Shown here: one piece after another, positions 28,005-38,600 of the stretch
Numbering within the stretch: the stretch's first letter is position 1
How the letters are laid out: each line of letters opens with the position of its first letter
NCBI GenBank assembly: GCA_028868305.1
Contig: JAGWUS010000002.1
Coordinates: 62,001 to 126,000, forward strand
DNA length: 64,000 nt
Origin: Burkholderiales bacterium
GTDB taxonomy: Bacteria > Pseudomonadota > Gammaproteobacteria > Burkholderiales > Burkholderiaceae_C
Direction of reading: 5' to 3'
Notes under the pieces: model-generated
Told to the model about the DNA's origin: nothing
Databases searched by the model: none
Seen by the model: only the letters and a program-made list of their open reading frames with translations
Program-made: the position numbers and the translations under genes

Positions 28005-28050
28005 CCAGCCCGCACTGAGCCTGTACATAATGCTACTACTTTTGTAGCAA
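28005..28050. repeat. Dispersed intergenic repeat, copy 5
   Basis: CCAGCCCGCACTGAGC then GCTACTACTTTTGTAGC; the second part forms its own hairpin (GCTAC...GTAGC). Lies between purH and the convergent exported hydrolase, so it could act as a terminator-like structure. Confidence 0.55.
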
Positions 28051-28092
28051 ATTTGAACTGCTCTTTGCGCCCTGTGCATCCGCAGTGGCAGG

Positions 28093-29391
28093 CTACTGCA
28101 TGTTGATTTGGTGGAGGTAGTCGTCCATGGCACCTTGCCATAGCGTCGGCATCCCATGGAGGAAGTGCCCGCTTTGGCCTGCTTCCGGCATGTAGCTTAG
28201 AAATTGGCCTTTGCCTCCGGCAGCCACAAAGGCATCAAAGTTCTTGCGACTGTGGCTTAAGGAGTAGAAGGGGTCCTTGTCTCCGTAAAGCCAAAGCATG
28301 GGGCGACCATAGGCGGCAGCACGGTGGAATGCTGTCTGGTTAATGGATTCTGCATAGCTGCAGCGCTCGCCCATCCATCCCCCAACGAAATTGATAACAC
28401 CTTTGAATCCAATGCGACGTGTTCCGGCGAAACTTGCCGAAAGGATGCCCCCACGGGAAACACCTCCAATAAGCATGCGTGTTGTGTCCACGTCTTTTCG
28501 CTGGACTACATGGTCCATTACGACGTCCATATCAACCTGAGCACGATCCAAGCCAGCCAGTGAGATGTTTGTCTGACAGGCATATCCAGACCTATCGGCA
28601 CGAAAACCTTCGTCATACAGACCGTCAGACTTGCCGCGACCGCGTCTTTGGGGAAATAGTACTTGCCACCCAATGTCGGTGAAATACCGGGTCACGGTTG
28701 GTGCGCTGAACGTGTAGCGAAATAATTCCGGCCGATCACCATTGCCCGTAGAGCCGTGATTGAAAATGAGCGTGGGGAACGGTCCCTGGCCTTTGCCGAT
28801 AGGCTGGTAGACCACCATTTCCAAAGTCTGGGTTTGTCCGTTTTCGGTCCAAGGTGTGGGCACGCGATCCACGGACCGTGTGTAACCCAAGGGACCTTTT
28901 GTCAACACACCGGCGGCCCCCAGTTGATTGTCCGGCTTCAGAAGCACCATTTCCATGTCCCCGCCGGAGCGTAGCCGCAACACCAAAGTGGAGCCGGTCC
29001 GTAACCGGGAACGGATTTCTTCGCCGCTTATTTCAGCAGATACGCGTTCAAAGAAGGGTGCCTGCGTGGCACTTGCCGATGCATATACCAGGGTCGCTGA
29101 CGAATTCGAAATGGTTTCGACGGCGACCTTCACGTCGCACAGTTGCGACCTGCAGGCCCATCCCGTCCATACGCCACTCCATCTGGCCAATGTACCCGTA
29201 AGATTTTCGGGAGGCGATGCGATTGCCACATCGGTAGGCAATGTGGCGATCACAGGGCTTTCTGAAATGGCAGGCATCAGACTGGCCATATAGCCTGTCC
29301 AACTGGTTTGCGCCTGCACGGTATATGTGCAAGCCAGCAAAAGTGCTGCCCAATACCGAGGCTCCCATACTTTCTGCATCGAGGCGTACAT
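28093..29391 (-). CDS. Exported alpha/beta hydrolase
   Basis: Start near 29391 (MYASMQKVWEPRYWAALLLA) or four codons later; both give a signal peptide ending around TVQAQT. A start at 29448 would overlap hemL and lacks one. The C-terminal half is an alpha/beta hydrolase of the dienelactone-hydrolase/prolyl-oligopeptidase type: nucleophile GGVSRGGILSAS, acid LYGDKDPFYS, histidine GQSGHFLHG. About 432 residues. The N-terminal region (first 190) is of unknown fold. Codon use is less GC-rich than in hemL beside it. Substrate unknown. Confidence 0.82.
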   Translation of the reverse strand: MYASMQKVWEPRYWAALLLACTYTVQAQTSWTGYMASLMPAISESPVIATLPTDVAIASPPENLTGTLARWSGVWTGWACRSQLCDVKVAVETISNSSATLVYASASATQAPFFERVSAEISGEEIRSRLRTGSTLVLRLRSGGDMEMVLLKPDNQLGAAGVLTKGPLGYTRSVDRVPTPWTENGQTQTLEMVVYQPIGKGQGPFPTLIFNHGSTGNGDRPELFRYTFSAPTVTRYFTDIGWQVLFPQRRGRGKSDGLYDEGFRADRSGYACQTNISLAGLDRAQVDMDVVMDHVVQRKDVDTTRMLIGGVSRGGILSASFAGTRRIGFKGVINFVGGWMGERCSYAESINQTAFHRAAAYGRPMLWLYGDKDPFYSLSHSRKNFDAFVAAGGKGQFLSYMPEAGQSGHFLHGMPTLWQGAMDDYLHQINMQ

Positions 29392-29428
29392 TCGGCTCTT
29401 TCGATGAGCACCTCGGTTGCCTTGGGGG

Positions 29429-30721
29429 CTATAGCAATCTGAAAACATCCGCCGCCGCAGCGACGGCCTCGGCGATGTCGGCTTCGGTGTGCGCAGCGCT
29501 CATGAAGCCGGCTTCGTACAGCGCTGGCGCGATGTAGACGCCGCGGTCCAGCAGGCCGTGGAACAGGGTATTGAAGCGCGTGTTGTCAGTGGTCATGACC
29601 GTGGCGTAGTTCTGTGGCAGGTCCTTGAACAGGAAGAAGCCAAACATGCCGCCCTCGCTGTCACCGCAGAAGGGCACGCCAGCCTTGTCCGCTGCGCCTT
29701 GCAGGCCGCGGATGAACGATTGGGTTTTGCGGCCGAGTTCTTCATAAAAGCCGGGCCTGCGGATTTCGCGCAGGGTGGCCAGTCCGCAGGCAGTGGCCAC
29801 GGGGTTGCCCGACAGGGTGCCGGCCTGGTACACCGGGCCGAGCGGGGCGAGTTGCTCCATCACGGCGCGTTTTCCGCCAAACGCCGCCAGCGGCATGCCG
29901 CCGCCTATGACTTTGCCCATGACCGTGATATCGGGCGCAAAGCCGGGGATGGCCTTGGCGTACACGCTCTGGGCGCTGCCCAGGGCAACGCGAAAACCCG
30001 TCATGACTTCGTCAAACACAAACATGGTGCCGTGTTCGGTACACAGTTCGCGGCAGCGCTTCACGAAGGGAATGGAGGCGCGCACAAAGTTCATGTTGCC
30101 GGCGATGGGCTCAATGATCAGGCATGCCAGTTCCTTGCCGTGCAGCGCAAAGGCATCTTCCAGTTGCGCGACATTGTTGTACTCCAGCACCAGGGTGTGC
30201 TGCACCACTTCAGCGGGCACGCCCGCACTGGTGGCGTGGCCAAAGGTAGCCAGACCCGAGCCGGCCTTCACCAGCAGTGCGTCCGCATGGCCGTGGTAAC
30301 AGCCTTCAAACTTGATGATCTTGCTGCGCCCTGTGGCGCCGCGCGCCAGGCGGATGGCGCTCATGCCGGCTTCGGTGCCGCTGCTCACCAGACGCACCAT
30401 GTCCATGCTGGGCACCAGGCTCAGAATTTCCTCAGCCAGTTCCACTTCGCGCTCGGTGGGGGCGCCAAACGAGAAGCCTTCCAGCACCGCCTTTTGCACA
30501 GCTTCCACAACTGCGGGATGGCCGTGGCCCAGGATCATGGGCCCCCATGAGCCAATGAAGTCGATGTAACGCTTGTCGTTAGCGTCCCAGAAATAAGCGC
30601 CCTGTGCACGGGCGACGAAGCGGGGGGTGCCGCCTACGGCCTTGAACGCGCGCACGGGGGAGTTCACGCCGCCAGGGATGACTTGGCGGGCACGGTCGAA
30701 GAGTTGCTGGTTGCGGTCCAT
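29429..30721 (-). CDS. hemL: HemL, glutamate-1-semialdehyde 2,1-aminomutase
   Basis: PLP enzyme making 5-aminolevulinate for haem synthesis. Start ATG at 30719-30721 gives [20 protein letters not shown], the family N-terminus. The Schiff-base lysine is in [18 protein letters not shown], and the PLP-binding [13 protein letters not shown] and [15 protein letters not shown] blocks are present. 430 residues. It lies 7 bp after thiD, so the two are co-transcribed. Confidence 0.97.
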   Translation of the reverse strand: MDRNQQLFDRARQVIPGGVNSPVRAFKAVGGTPRFVARAQGAYFWDANDKRYIDFIGSWGPMILGHGHPAVVEAVQKAVLEGFSFGAPTEREVELAEEILSLVPSMDMVRLVSSGTEAGMSAIRLARGATGRSKIIKFEGCYHGHADALLVKAGSGLATFGHATSAGVPAEVVQHTLVLEYNNVAQLEDAFALHGKELACLIIEPIAGNMNFVRASIPFVKRCRELCTEHGTMFVFDEVMTGFRVALGSAQSVYAKAIPGFAPDITVMGKVIGGGMPLAAFGGKRAVMEQLAPLGPVYQAGTLSGNPVATACGLATLREIRRPGFYEELGRKTQSFIRGLQGAADKAGVPFCGDSEGGMFGFFLFKDLPQNYATVMTTDNTRFNTLFHGLLDRGVYIAPALYEAGFMSAAHTEADIAEAVAAAADVFRLL

Positions 30722-30728
30722 AGAAGTG

Positions 30729-31667
30729 TTAGTGGCGTGTGTCGTTGGGAGAGATTTCAAAACTGGATTCGGGGGCGTCTTCGTCTTCGTCGTCTTCCGG
30801 GTGGGCCCAGAAAAGGCGGTCGGGCAGCACATTGCCCATGCCAGGACGAAAGCCGCCCTCCAGGCAACGGTCCAGGTAACTCAGGGCTTCGGAAACGGCT
30901 TCGTTCAATTCGGTTTCGGCGGCAATCAGGGCGGTCAGGGCCGCCGACAGGGTTTCGCCGGCGCCGAAAAAGCTGGCCTCGAAGCGTTCAAATTTGTGGG
31001 AGCACAACACAGCGGTGGGGGACGCGAGTACGTTGTCGATGTGCTGGTCGGGCAAGGGGATGCCGGTGACCAGGGTGTACGCCACGCCAAACTCATTGGC
31101 AGCGCGTGCAATGTCCCGGGCCGTGGGGCTGCGCTCCGAGTTCCAGTCCGGGAGCAGCCAGCGGGACAGCGTGCTGTGGTTTCCAACCAACACTGTAGTC
31201 TGGGGCAATAGTAACTCTGTGCAAGCGTCCTGATACAGGTCGATCTGGTCTTCCTGCCACCACGACAGGTCGGGCATGTAGGTGATCAGTGGAATGTCCG
31301 CATAGTCCGACGCCAGTTCGGCAATGGCACTGAGGTTCTCGGGGGTGCCGACGAAGCCCACCTTGAAGGCCTGCACGGGCACGTCTTCCAGTGTGGCTCG
31401 GGCCTGCTCGGTGACTGCATCGTCATCAAAGGGGAAGTGGTCGTATATCTCCGTCGTGTCCCTTGCGTAGGCGCCCGTGATGACGGGCAGTGCGTGGGCA
31501 CCCACGGAGGCAATCGCCATCAGGTCTGCGGTGATACCTGCAGCACCACTGGGGTCGTTCGCATTGAAGACCATGACGCTGGCCGATGGGCCCTCGTCCG
31601 TCAGTTCTTCTTCAGGTGCTGGATTGGGGGATGCGGGCATCATGGAGCCTGTTCTCGTCATTGCCAT
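30729..31667 (-). CDS. ThiD-like hydroxymethylpyrimidine kinase family protein (active site degenerate)
   Basis: Ribokinase-fold protein of 312 residues resembling ThiD ([20 protein letters not shown] near the N-terminus; [17 protein letters not shown] near the C-terminus). Canonical ThiD has GTGC in the second motif; here it reads GAGE, and the first motif starts FNANDPSG rather than GSDSSGG. It also has an acidic tail ([11 protein letters not shown]). It may therefore act on another substrate or be a weak kinase. The start could be ATG 31667 or a methionine at residue 9 or 10. Precedes hemL by 7 bp. Confidence 0.78.
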   Translation of the reverse strand: MAMTRTGSMMPASPNPAPEEELTDEGPSASVMVFNANDPSGAAGITADLMAIASVGAHALPVITGAYARDTTEIYDHFPFDDDAVTEQARATLEDVPVQAFKVGFVGTPENLSAIAELASDYADIPLITYMPDLSWWQEDQIDLYQDACTELLLPQTTVLVGNHSTLSRWLLPDWNSERSPTARDIARAANEFGVAYTLVTGIPLPDQHIDNVLASPTAVLCSHKFERFEASFFGAGETLSAALTALIAAETELNEAVSEALSYLDRCLEGGFRPGMGNVLPDRLFWAHPEDDEDEDAPESSFEISPNDTRH

Positions 31668-31758
31668 CAGGCAGAATGGTGCACTTCGGGCGGGCAGTCA
31701 TTTTTTGATGCAGTGCCTCTATACAATCGTTGCATTCTATTCGAAGGCCCTATAAGCT

Positions 31759-31932
31759 GTGACCGATACAAAAACTTGGATGTGTCTTATTTGTGGTTGG
31801 ATTTATGACGAGGCTGCCGGTGATCCGGAGCATGGAATCGCCGCTGGAACCCGCTGGGCTGATGTGCCTATGAACTGGACTTGTCCGGAGTGCGGTGCGC
31901 GTAAAGAAGACTTCGAGATGGTTCAGATTTGA
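31759..31932 (+). CDS. Rubredoxin
   Basis: Small iron redox protein of 57 residues, starting with GTG (TDTKTWMCLICGWIYDE) and ending ...CPECGARKEDFEMVQI. The two CxxCG pairs that bind the single iron are present (CLICG, CPECG), with the conserved WADVP region between. A TATACAAT box about 35 bp upstream suggests its own promoter. It lies between the minus-strand thiD-hemL pair and pilG, a common arrangement in Burkholderiales. Electron partners are unknown. Confidence 0.95.
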   Translation: MTDTKTWMCLICGWIYDEAAGDPEHGIAAGTRWADVPMNWTCPECGARKEDFEMVQI

Positions 31933-31995
31933 TGTGGACATGCCGGCGGCGCAAGCTGTTTTTTTGCGCAACCGCCTCTTGGGGAGCAAGGCCTT

Positions 31996-32394
31996 GTGAG
32001 TACCAATGAATCAACATTCAAAGTGCTGGTGGTGGACGACAGCAACACCATCCGGCGCAGTGCCGAGATTTTTCTCAAGCAAGGTGGTCATCAGGTCATG
32101 CTGGCGGAAGATGGTTTCGATGCCTTGGCCAAGGTCAATGACTACCAGCCGAATCTCATTTTTTGCGACATCCTGATGCCCCGCCTGGATGGCTACCAGA
32201 CCTGCGCCATCATCAAACGCAACGCGAAGTTTGCGGGCGTACCTGTAGTCATGCTGTCATCCAAGGACGGCGTTTTTGACAAGGCCCGTGGCCGCATGGT
32301 CGGCGCACAGGACTACCTGACAAAACCTTTTACCAAAGAACAACTGTTGCTGGCCGTGCAGCAGTTCGGTGCAGTCCTGCAAGGAGCTAGCTGA
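31996..32394 (+). CDS. pilG: PilG, CheY-like response regulator of twitching motility
   Basis: Single receiver domain of 132 residues, GTG start. Acidic pocket VVDDSN and phospho-acceptor D58 (IFCDILMPRLDG); Lys in YLTKPFTKEQ completes the site. It opens the chemosensory operon pilG-pilH-pilI-pilJ-chpA that tunes type IV pilus extension and retraction. Its stop overlaps the pilH start by one base (TGATGG). Confidence 0.95.
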   Translation: MSTNESTFKVLVVDDSNTIRRSAEIFLKQGGHQVMLAEDGFDALAKVNDYQPNLIFCDILMPRLDGYQTCAIIKRNAKFAGVPVVMLSSKDGVFDKARGRMVGAQDYLTKPFTKEQLLLAVQQFGAVLQGAS

Positions 32395-32759
32395 TGGCAA
32401 TCACCAAGGTGCTTATCGTTGACGATTCGAAAACGGAGCAGATGTTTATGACGGAATTGTTGCAGCGCAACGGATTCAGCGTTCGCACTGCCGACAATGC
32501 CGATGATGCTTTCAAACGTCTGGGCGAAGAAAAACCAGACCTGATTCTTATGGATGTTGTGATGCCTGGGCAGAACGGCTTTCAATTGACGCGTGCCATC
32601 AACCGTACGCCAGAGTACACGCACATTCCCATCTTCATCTGCACCAGTAAGAGTCTGGAAACCGACCGGGTTTGGGGTATGCGTCAAGGTGCGCGTGAAT
32701 ACATTACCAAACCGGTCGACGCAACAGAACTGCTGGCGAAGATCAAGGCACTGGGCTGA
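32394..32759 (+). CDS. pilH: PilH, CheY-like response regulator
   Basis: Receiver-only protein of 121 residues with IVDDSKTEQMF, D54 (LILMDVVMPGQNG) and Lys in YITKPVD. In Pseudomonas PilH counteracts PilG, perhaps as a phosphate sink for the kinase; that is family knowledge. The start overlaps the pilG stop and pilI starts 9 bp downstream. Confidence 0.95.
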   Translation: MAITKVLIVDDSKTEQMFMTELLQRNGFSVRTADNADDAFKRLGEEKPDLILMDVVMPGQNGFQLTRAINRTPEYTHIPIFICTSKSLETDRVWGMRQGAREYITKPVDATELLAKIKALG

Positions 32760-32768
32760 TTTCGCACG

Positions 32769-33299
32769 ATGGCCAACCGCGAAGCACTCCGAGAACTCCA
32801 GGCCCGGCTGGCCAACCGATTGCAGGCTGCGCGAGTCGAAGGCGCGGCGGTCGCCTGGCTGGCAATCAGGGCGGGCGGAAATCGATACCTGCTTCCTTTG
32901 GCTCAGTCGGGAGAGATTTTCCCGTTGGCCGGTTTGCAGCATGTACCGTACACGCTGGACTGGTTTCGTGGCGTTATCAACATTCGTGGCGGACTCTACG
33001 GCGTGGTGGATCTTGCGGGGTTCATAGCGCAAAGTGGTGGTCCGGTGCGGTCTGAGACCGCGCCTACAGAGACCAGCGTGGTGACCCTCAATCCTCAGTT
33101 GGAGGTCAATTGTGCTGTGCAAATTGACAGCCTGGCTGGCTTGCGTGGACCCGATGCATTCAGCTCGTCCGTACCGGCGCCAGCGGGCGCCCCCGCCTAC
33201 TTTGGTAACTGTTTTGTCGACACCGGCGGTGCGACATGGCAGGAAATCAACTTGCGAATCCTGTCCCAGACCCCTCAGTTCCTGGGTATCGGTGCTTAG
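32769..33299 (+). CDS. pilI: PilI, CheW-like coupling protein
   Basis: CheW-domain adaptor of 176 residues linking PilJ to the ChpA kinase. The domain spans about residues 30-165 with the conserved VPYTLDWFRGVINIRGGLYGVVDLAGF stretch (given here as one CheW core). A short alternative frame covers its end but the PilJ gene clearly starts later at 33320. Confidence 0.93.
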   Translation: MANREALRELQARLANRLQAARVEGAAVAWLAIRAGGNRYLLPLAQSGEIFPLAGLQHVPYTLDWFRGVINIRGGLYGVVDLAGFIAQSGGPVRSETAPTETSVVTLNPQLEVNCAVQIDSLAGLRGPDAFSSSVPAPAGAPAYFGNCFVDTGGATWQEINLRILSQTPQFLGIGA

Positions 33300-33319
33300 A
33301 CCTTTATGAAGGCAGAATC

Positions 33320-35599
33320 ATGTCCGTCGTTGATCAGCTAAAAAACCTGTTCTCAAAGAAACCAACTGAATCCGAGCTGGAGTCCCGACTGAGTCTGGGT
33401 ATCCCGGATGACACGATCAACGCTGCCGGTGCTGAATCGACCCAGGTCATGCGGCCTGCGGAGCCGAGTGTGGCGACCCTCTCGCCACAGTCTTCCCGGG
33501 CTGTTGATGCCGCGCAGGTGGAGGATCTTGGTGACAACATTCGCGTTCCAGGGCTCGGCGTGCGTAGCGTGGCGCAGCATCAGCGCATTCTGTTTATTCT
33601 GCTCGGCATTGCACTGCTGCTGTTGGCACTGGGCACCTTTTACGCACTTGGCCAGTCAGACAAGGTTGCGCAGCAGCTGGGTGCGACCGGCCAGGCGCTG
33701 ATGCAGTCTCAGCGTTTGGCCAAGTCCGTTTCGCAGGCACTTGTGGGCAACGCGCAGGCGTTCCCTGACGTTGCAGAGAGCTCGGACACCCTGGGCAAGA
33801 CCGCGCGGGGATTGATGGAGGGCGATGATGCCCTGCGCATCACTGCGTTGGACGGAAGTTACTCCGCTGAACTTGAAAAGGTGATGCCGTTAGTAGAGCG
33901 TGCTGAAAAAAATGCCAAGTCCGTGATGGGACAACAAAAGATCCTGACCCAGATTGGCGCCTCTTTGCACTTGATCAATCGGCAATCTGCCGATCTTCTT
34001 GAAATCGCGGAGACCATCTCGTCATTGAAGCTGCAGCAAAACGCACCGTCCGTTGAAATCTCGGCGGTGGGTCAGTTGGTGATGCTAACTCAGCGTATTG
34101 GCAAATCATCCAATGAGTTCCTGACCTCCGAGGGCGTGAGTCCAGAGGCCGTGTTCCTTCTGGGCAAGGACCTCAATACTTTCAAGGAAATTTCACAGGG
34201 GCTGCTTAACGGCAGCAGTGAGCTGCGCCTCTCCCAGACGAAGGATGCTGCTACGCGCGAGCAGATCGAAGCACTGGTCAAGCTATATGACCAGACCCGT
34301 ATTCAGGCAGGCGCGATTCTGGGTAACTTGCAGGGTCTGGTCGCTGCGCGTGAAGCACAGGCGGCCATCCTTGCGGACAGCGAGCCCTTGCGGCGCAATC
34401 TCGAAGAGTTGCAGGGCAAGCTGGCCGAGCACTCGGGTATCGGTGGTGGTGCTCTGGTAATTCTGGTGGTGTCCGCATTGTTTGCCTTGCTTTGCGCTGG
34501 CGGCTTGTCGTATGTGCAGTTGCAGGACGTGCGCAAACGTCAGGTGGCAGCGGAAGACCAGCGTCTGGAAGCTGAGCGCCAGGAACATGAGGCCAAGCGC
34601 GTGAATGATGCCAATCAGGCTGCGATTTTGCGATTAATGAATGAATTGCAGACGGTGGCTGAAGGCGACCTGACCCAAGAGGCCACGGTGACCGAAGACA
34701 TTACTGGCGCTATTGCAGACTCGGTGAACTACACCGTGGAGGAGTTGCGTTCGCTGGTGTCGAACGTGCAGAGCACGGCTTCCCGCGTGGCGCAAACGAC
34801 CGCGGAAGTGGATGCTACCTCTACCGAACTGCTGGCGGCGTCCAACGAGCAATTGCACGAGATTCGCCAGACGGGTCAGTCTGTTGTGGAAATGGCTGGA
34901 CGAATCAACGACGTGTCAGCGCAGGCGCAGGAGTCTGCACGGGTTGCGCGTCAGTCCTTGCAGGCGGCTGAGTCCGGTCTGGCTGCGGTGCAAAACGCCA
35001 TTGGAGGTATGAACTCCATTCGTGACCAGATTCAGGACACGTCCAAGCGTATCAAGCGACTGGGTGAGTCTTCTCAGGAAATTGGTGAGATTACCGAGCT
35101 GATTTCTGACATTACCGAGCAGACCAATGTGCTGGCATTGAACGCAGCCATTCAGGCGGCTTCCGCTGGTGAGGCGGGACGGGGTTTCTCCGTGGTTGCG
35201 GAAGAAGTGCAGCGGCTGGCGGAACGTTCGGCAGACGCCACGCGGCAGATCTCGGCGCTGGTCAAGGCGATTCAGACCGACACGCAGGATGCTATTGGCG
35301 CTATGGAGCGCTCTACACAGGGTGTGGTGGAGGGCGCCAAGTTGTCGGACAACGCCGGAACAGCGCTGACCGAAATCGATCGTGTGTCTCGCCGTGTGGC
35401 GGACCTGATTGAACAGATTTCAAACTCGGCTTCCCGTGAGGCACGTCTGGCCAACGAAGTGGCTGACAACATTCAACACATCTTCGCGGTGACCGAGCAG
35501 ACGGGCCAAGGTACCCGCGTTACGGCTGGTCAGGTGCGTGAACTCTCGCGCATGGCTGAGGAGTTGCGTCAGTCCGTATCGCGGTTCAAGATCAGTTGA
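33320..35599 (+). CDS. pilJ: PilJ, methyl-accepting chemotaxis protein for twitching
   Basis: Membrane chemoreceptor of 759 residues. ATG at 33320 gives MSVVDQLKNLFSKKPTESEL; upstream extension is rejected because it overlaps pilI. TM1 is about residues 90-112 (ILFILLGIALLLLALGTFYA), the periplasmic PilJ domain lies between, TM2 is near residue 375-400, then HAMP and the signalling domain with tip EQTNVLALNAAIQAASAGEA. No pilK/pilL-type methyltransferase gene is adjacent, so adaptation genes may lie elsewhere or be absent. Confidence 0.95.
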   Translation: MSVVDQLKNLFSKKPTESELESRLSLGIPDDTINAAGAESTQVMRPAEPSVATLSPQSSRAVDAAQVEDLGDNIRVPGLGVRSVAQHQRILFILLGIALLLLALGTFYALGQSDKVAQQLGATGQALMQSQRLAKSVSQALVGNAQAFPDVAESSDTLGKTARGLMEGDDALRITALDGSYSAELEKVMPLVERAEKNAKSVMGQQKILTQIGASLHLINRQSADLLEIAETISSLKLQQNAPSVEISAVGQLVMLTQRIGKSSNEFLTSEGVSPEAVFLLGKDLNTFKEISQGLLNGSSELRLSQTKDAATREQIEALVKLYDQTRIQAGAILGNLQGLVAAREAQAAILADSEPLRRNLEELQGKLAEHSGIGGGALVILVVSALFALLCAGGLSYVQLQDVRKRQVAAEDQRLEAERQEHEAKRVNDANQAAILRLMNELQTVAEGDLTQEATVTEDITGAIADSVNYTVEELRSLVSNVQSTASRVAQTTAEVDATSTELLAASNEQLHEIRQTGQSVVEMAGRINDVSAQAQESARVARQSLQAAESGLAAVQNAIGGMNSIRDQIQDTSKRIKRLGESSQEIGEITELISDITEQTNVLALNAAIQAASAGEAGRGFSVVAEEVQRLAERSADATRQISALVKAIQTDTQDAIGAMERSTQGVVEGAKLSDNAGTALTEIDRVSRRVADLIEQISNSASREARLANEVADNIQHIFAVTEQTGQGTRVTAGQVRELSRMAEELRQSVSRFKIS

Positions 35600-35653
35600 G
35601 TGCGGCCACGGTCGTAGCCCTTTTGAGAGTGAAGTCCAGGAGAGCCTGAATCC

Positions 35654-38600
35654 ATGTCATCGAATCCTGCTGCAACTGCCATGAATGAGCCCGCACTGGC
35701 GGACCTGGGTCCATTAGCTTGGGTACTTGATGAGTTGCGTAAATCACTTGACGGCGCCACCAAGGCGATGCGCCGTTTTGTGCGCGACGCGGAGCTCGCA
35801 CGCGGTTCGGACCTGTCCGAACTCGACGCAAGCCATTTGCGCATAGCCCGTCAGCAACTTCACCAGGCGGTTGGGGCCCTTGAAATGGTGGGTTTAGTGG
35901 CCCCGGCCAAAGTGCTGCGTGGAATGGAAGCGCTGGCGCAAAAATTTGTACAGCGTCCTGAACTTTGCAGCGAAGATGCTGCGGCACGTCTGGAGCGAGC
36001 CAGTTTTGCGTTGACCGAGTATCTGGAAGGCGTACTCAAGGGCAAGAACGCATCGGCTGTGGCCCTGTTTCCGCAGTATCGCGGTGTCATGGAGCTGGCT
36101 TCCGGAGAGCGAGTGCATCCCGCAGACCTGTGGCCTGTGCAGTGGCGTTGGCAGCCTGTCGAACCTGGCACCCAAGTGGCGCCTCGCGCGTATGACGCAG
36201 AGTTGCGCTCCCGCATGGATCAAGCGGTTCTCAAGATCGTCAAGACCGGTGACAAACAATCGGCCCAGCGGATGGCCCACTGGTGCAATGGATTGGCCGC
36301 TGGACTGAGTGCGTTTGAGCCGCGTTGTTTCTGGCTCATTGCCGCGGGATTTTTCGAGGCCAAGGCGCTTGGATTGTTGCCCGAGGATGTGTACACCAAA
36401 CGGACAGCCTCGCGGATTTTGCAGCAGTATGCATCGCTCGCCAAGGGAGAACCTGAAGTTTCGGACCGTCTGGCCCAAGACCTGGTGTTCTTTTGCTGGG
36501 TTGCGGTACCCGAGGAGGGGCAGGCTGCTCCTGCGTTGAATGCGGTGCGTCAGGCCTATGGCTTTGAAAATACGCGCACCATTGATTACGAAACTGAGCA
36601 GTTTGGGCGATTTGATCCTGCGCTACTGGTGTTGGCACGCAAGAGGATTGCCGCGGCTGCTGAAACCTGGTCTGCTCTGGCGGGGGGGGATACCAACCGC
36701 CTCAAGATGGCAGCTGAACAATTCTCCGCCATCACGGATTCAATGGTCAAGCTGCATCCGGAGAGCCTGCCTCTGGCACGTGCGCTCAACGGAGCAATTG
36801 ATGCGACGGTGCGCTCCGGTGCGGCACCTGTACCTGCTGTGGCGATGGAAGTGGCGACCACGGTACTCTATCTGGAAGCAGCTTACGAAGATCTCGACCC
36901 CACCGACAGCCACATGGTGGAGCGCGGTGCGCGGTTGGCCCAGCGGCTGCAAAATGTCGCCGCTGGTGGTGAGTCCGAATCCATGGAATCCTGGATGGAG
37001 GAACTGTACCGCCGTGTGAGCGACCGTCAAACCATGGGTAGCGTGGTGGACGAATTGCGGACCAGTCTGGGTGAAGTGGAAAACTCTCTGGACCAGTTTT
37101 TCCGCGACCCCTCAGACAAGACGCCCTTACGCGAAGTGCCAAGCCAGTTGTCGCAGATGCGGGGTGTGTTTTCAGTTTTGGGGCTGGAACAGCCAGCGCT
37201 GGCGACTCTGCGTATGCGCGGGAATGTCGAGAAGCTGCTGATTGACGACGTTGACGCCGATGCTGCACGGACCGGTATTTTTGAAAAACTGGGCAACAGT
37301 CTGGGGGCCTTGGGTTTTCTGATCGATATGCTCAGTTACCAGCGTGCTCTGGCGAAGAAATTGTTTGTCTATGACGAGGAATTGAGTGAGTTCAGGCCCG
37401 TCATGGGGCGTGAGCGTTCGGTCGCGCCTGAACAGACTCCTCGGTCCATGCCTGATCCCGTTGTTGAGGTGGCTGAACCACAGCCTGTTACGAGTACTTC
37501 CGCCCAGGGCGCAGTGCCGGCAGAACAGGGTGACGAGGACGATGCCGAATTGCTGGAAATCTTCCTGGATGAGGCGCGTGAAGTCGTGCAGAACGGGCAG
37601 ACCGCGTTGCAGGCGCTGGAACAGGATCGTTCCAATCTGGCGGACCAGACCACTTTGCGCCGGGCGTTTCATACGCTCAAGGGAAGTTCGCGGATGGTGG
37701 GCCTCAACGAATTTGGCGAGGCTGCATGGTCGTTTGAGCAGTTGCTGAATGCCTGGCTTGCCGAACAGCGTCCCGCCAGTGAGGATCTCATTGCACTGGC
37801 CGGGTCGGCCATGACAGCATTGGGGCACTGGGTTGAGGACATTGCTGCCCATGCCGAGGTGGCGTGGAATGCCAGTGATTTTCGGCATTCGTCCGACGCA
37901 CTGCGGCTCCATGGAACGATGGTGCCACTGCGCACACCTGGAGAGCTTGCGGTCGCCGTGCCAGAAGAAGAGCCGCAAGTCGGTATGCTGGAAGAGACTG
38001 CCGAAGAGGACGTTCAGGCCGATTTTGCTGCCACAGAGATGTTTGATCTGCCGGAGCTACAAACACATGAAGCAGTGCAGGAGGCGGTGCCAACCCAGCT
38101 GATGAGCAACCTGGATTTCGGTCTTGAGCCGCCCCCGGCGTTTGAAGCCACTCAGCTGGCAAGCAGTTTGGATGCTGAGCCTGAGGTGGCGTTGCCTGAC
38201 TTTCAGAGTACACAGTTGTTTGATTTCGAGCCTACGCGCACCTTGGAAGCAGGTGAGGTTCGCGACGGTGTAGCAAGAGAACGGGATCTGCTGGCAGATG
38301 TCGACTTGGGCGATTTCGATTTCGGGACGCAAGCGGCAGAGCAAACAGCTGCCCCCCTGGAGGAAGCACAAGGGGCTACCGAGCCGGAAGAAGAGGTGCA
38401 AGAGCAGGTCAAGGTGATCGGCTCGCTGCGACTGAGTATTCCCCTTTACAACGTCTACCTGAACGAAGCGGATGAGTGGTCGCGGCGCTTGCAGATCGAG
38501 CTTAGCGAATGGACGTTGGAACTGCACCGCCCCGTCCCAGATGCTGCCGTATCGTTAGCGCACTCACTGGCGGGGAGCTCGGCAACCGTTGGATTCTCCG

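Noticed and set aside
30729-31758. TPP riboswitch near the thiD-like gene
   Set aside because: No thi-box sequence or fold was found upstream of 31667.
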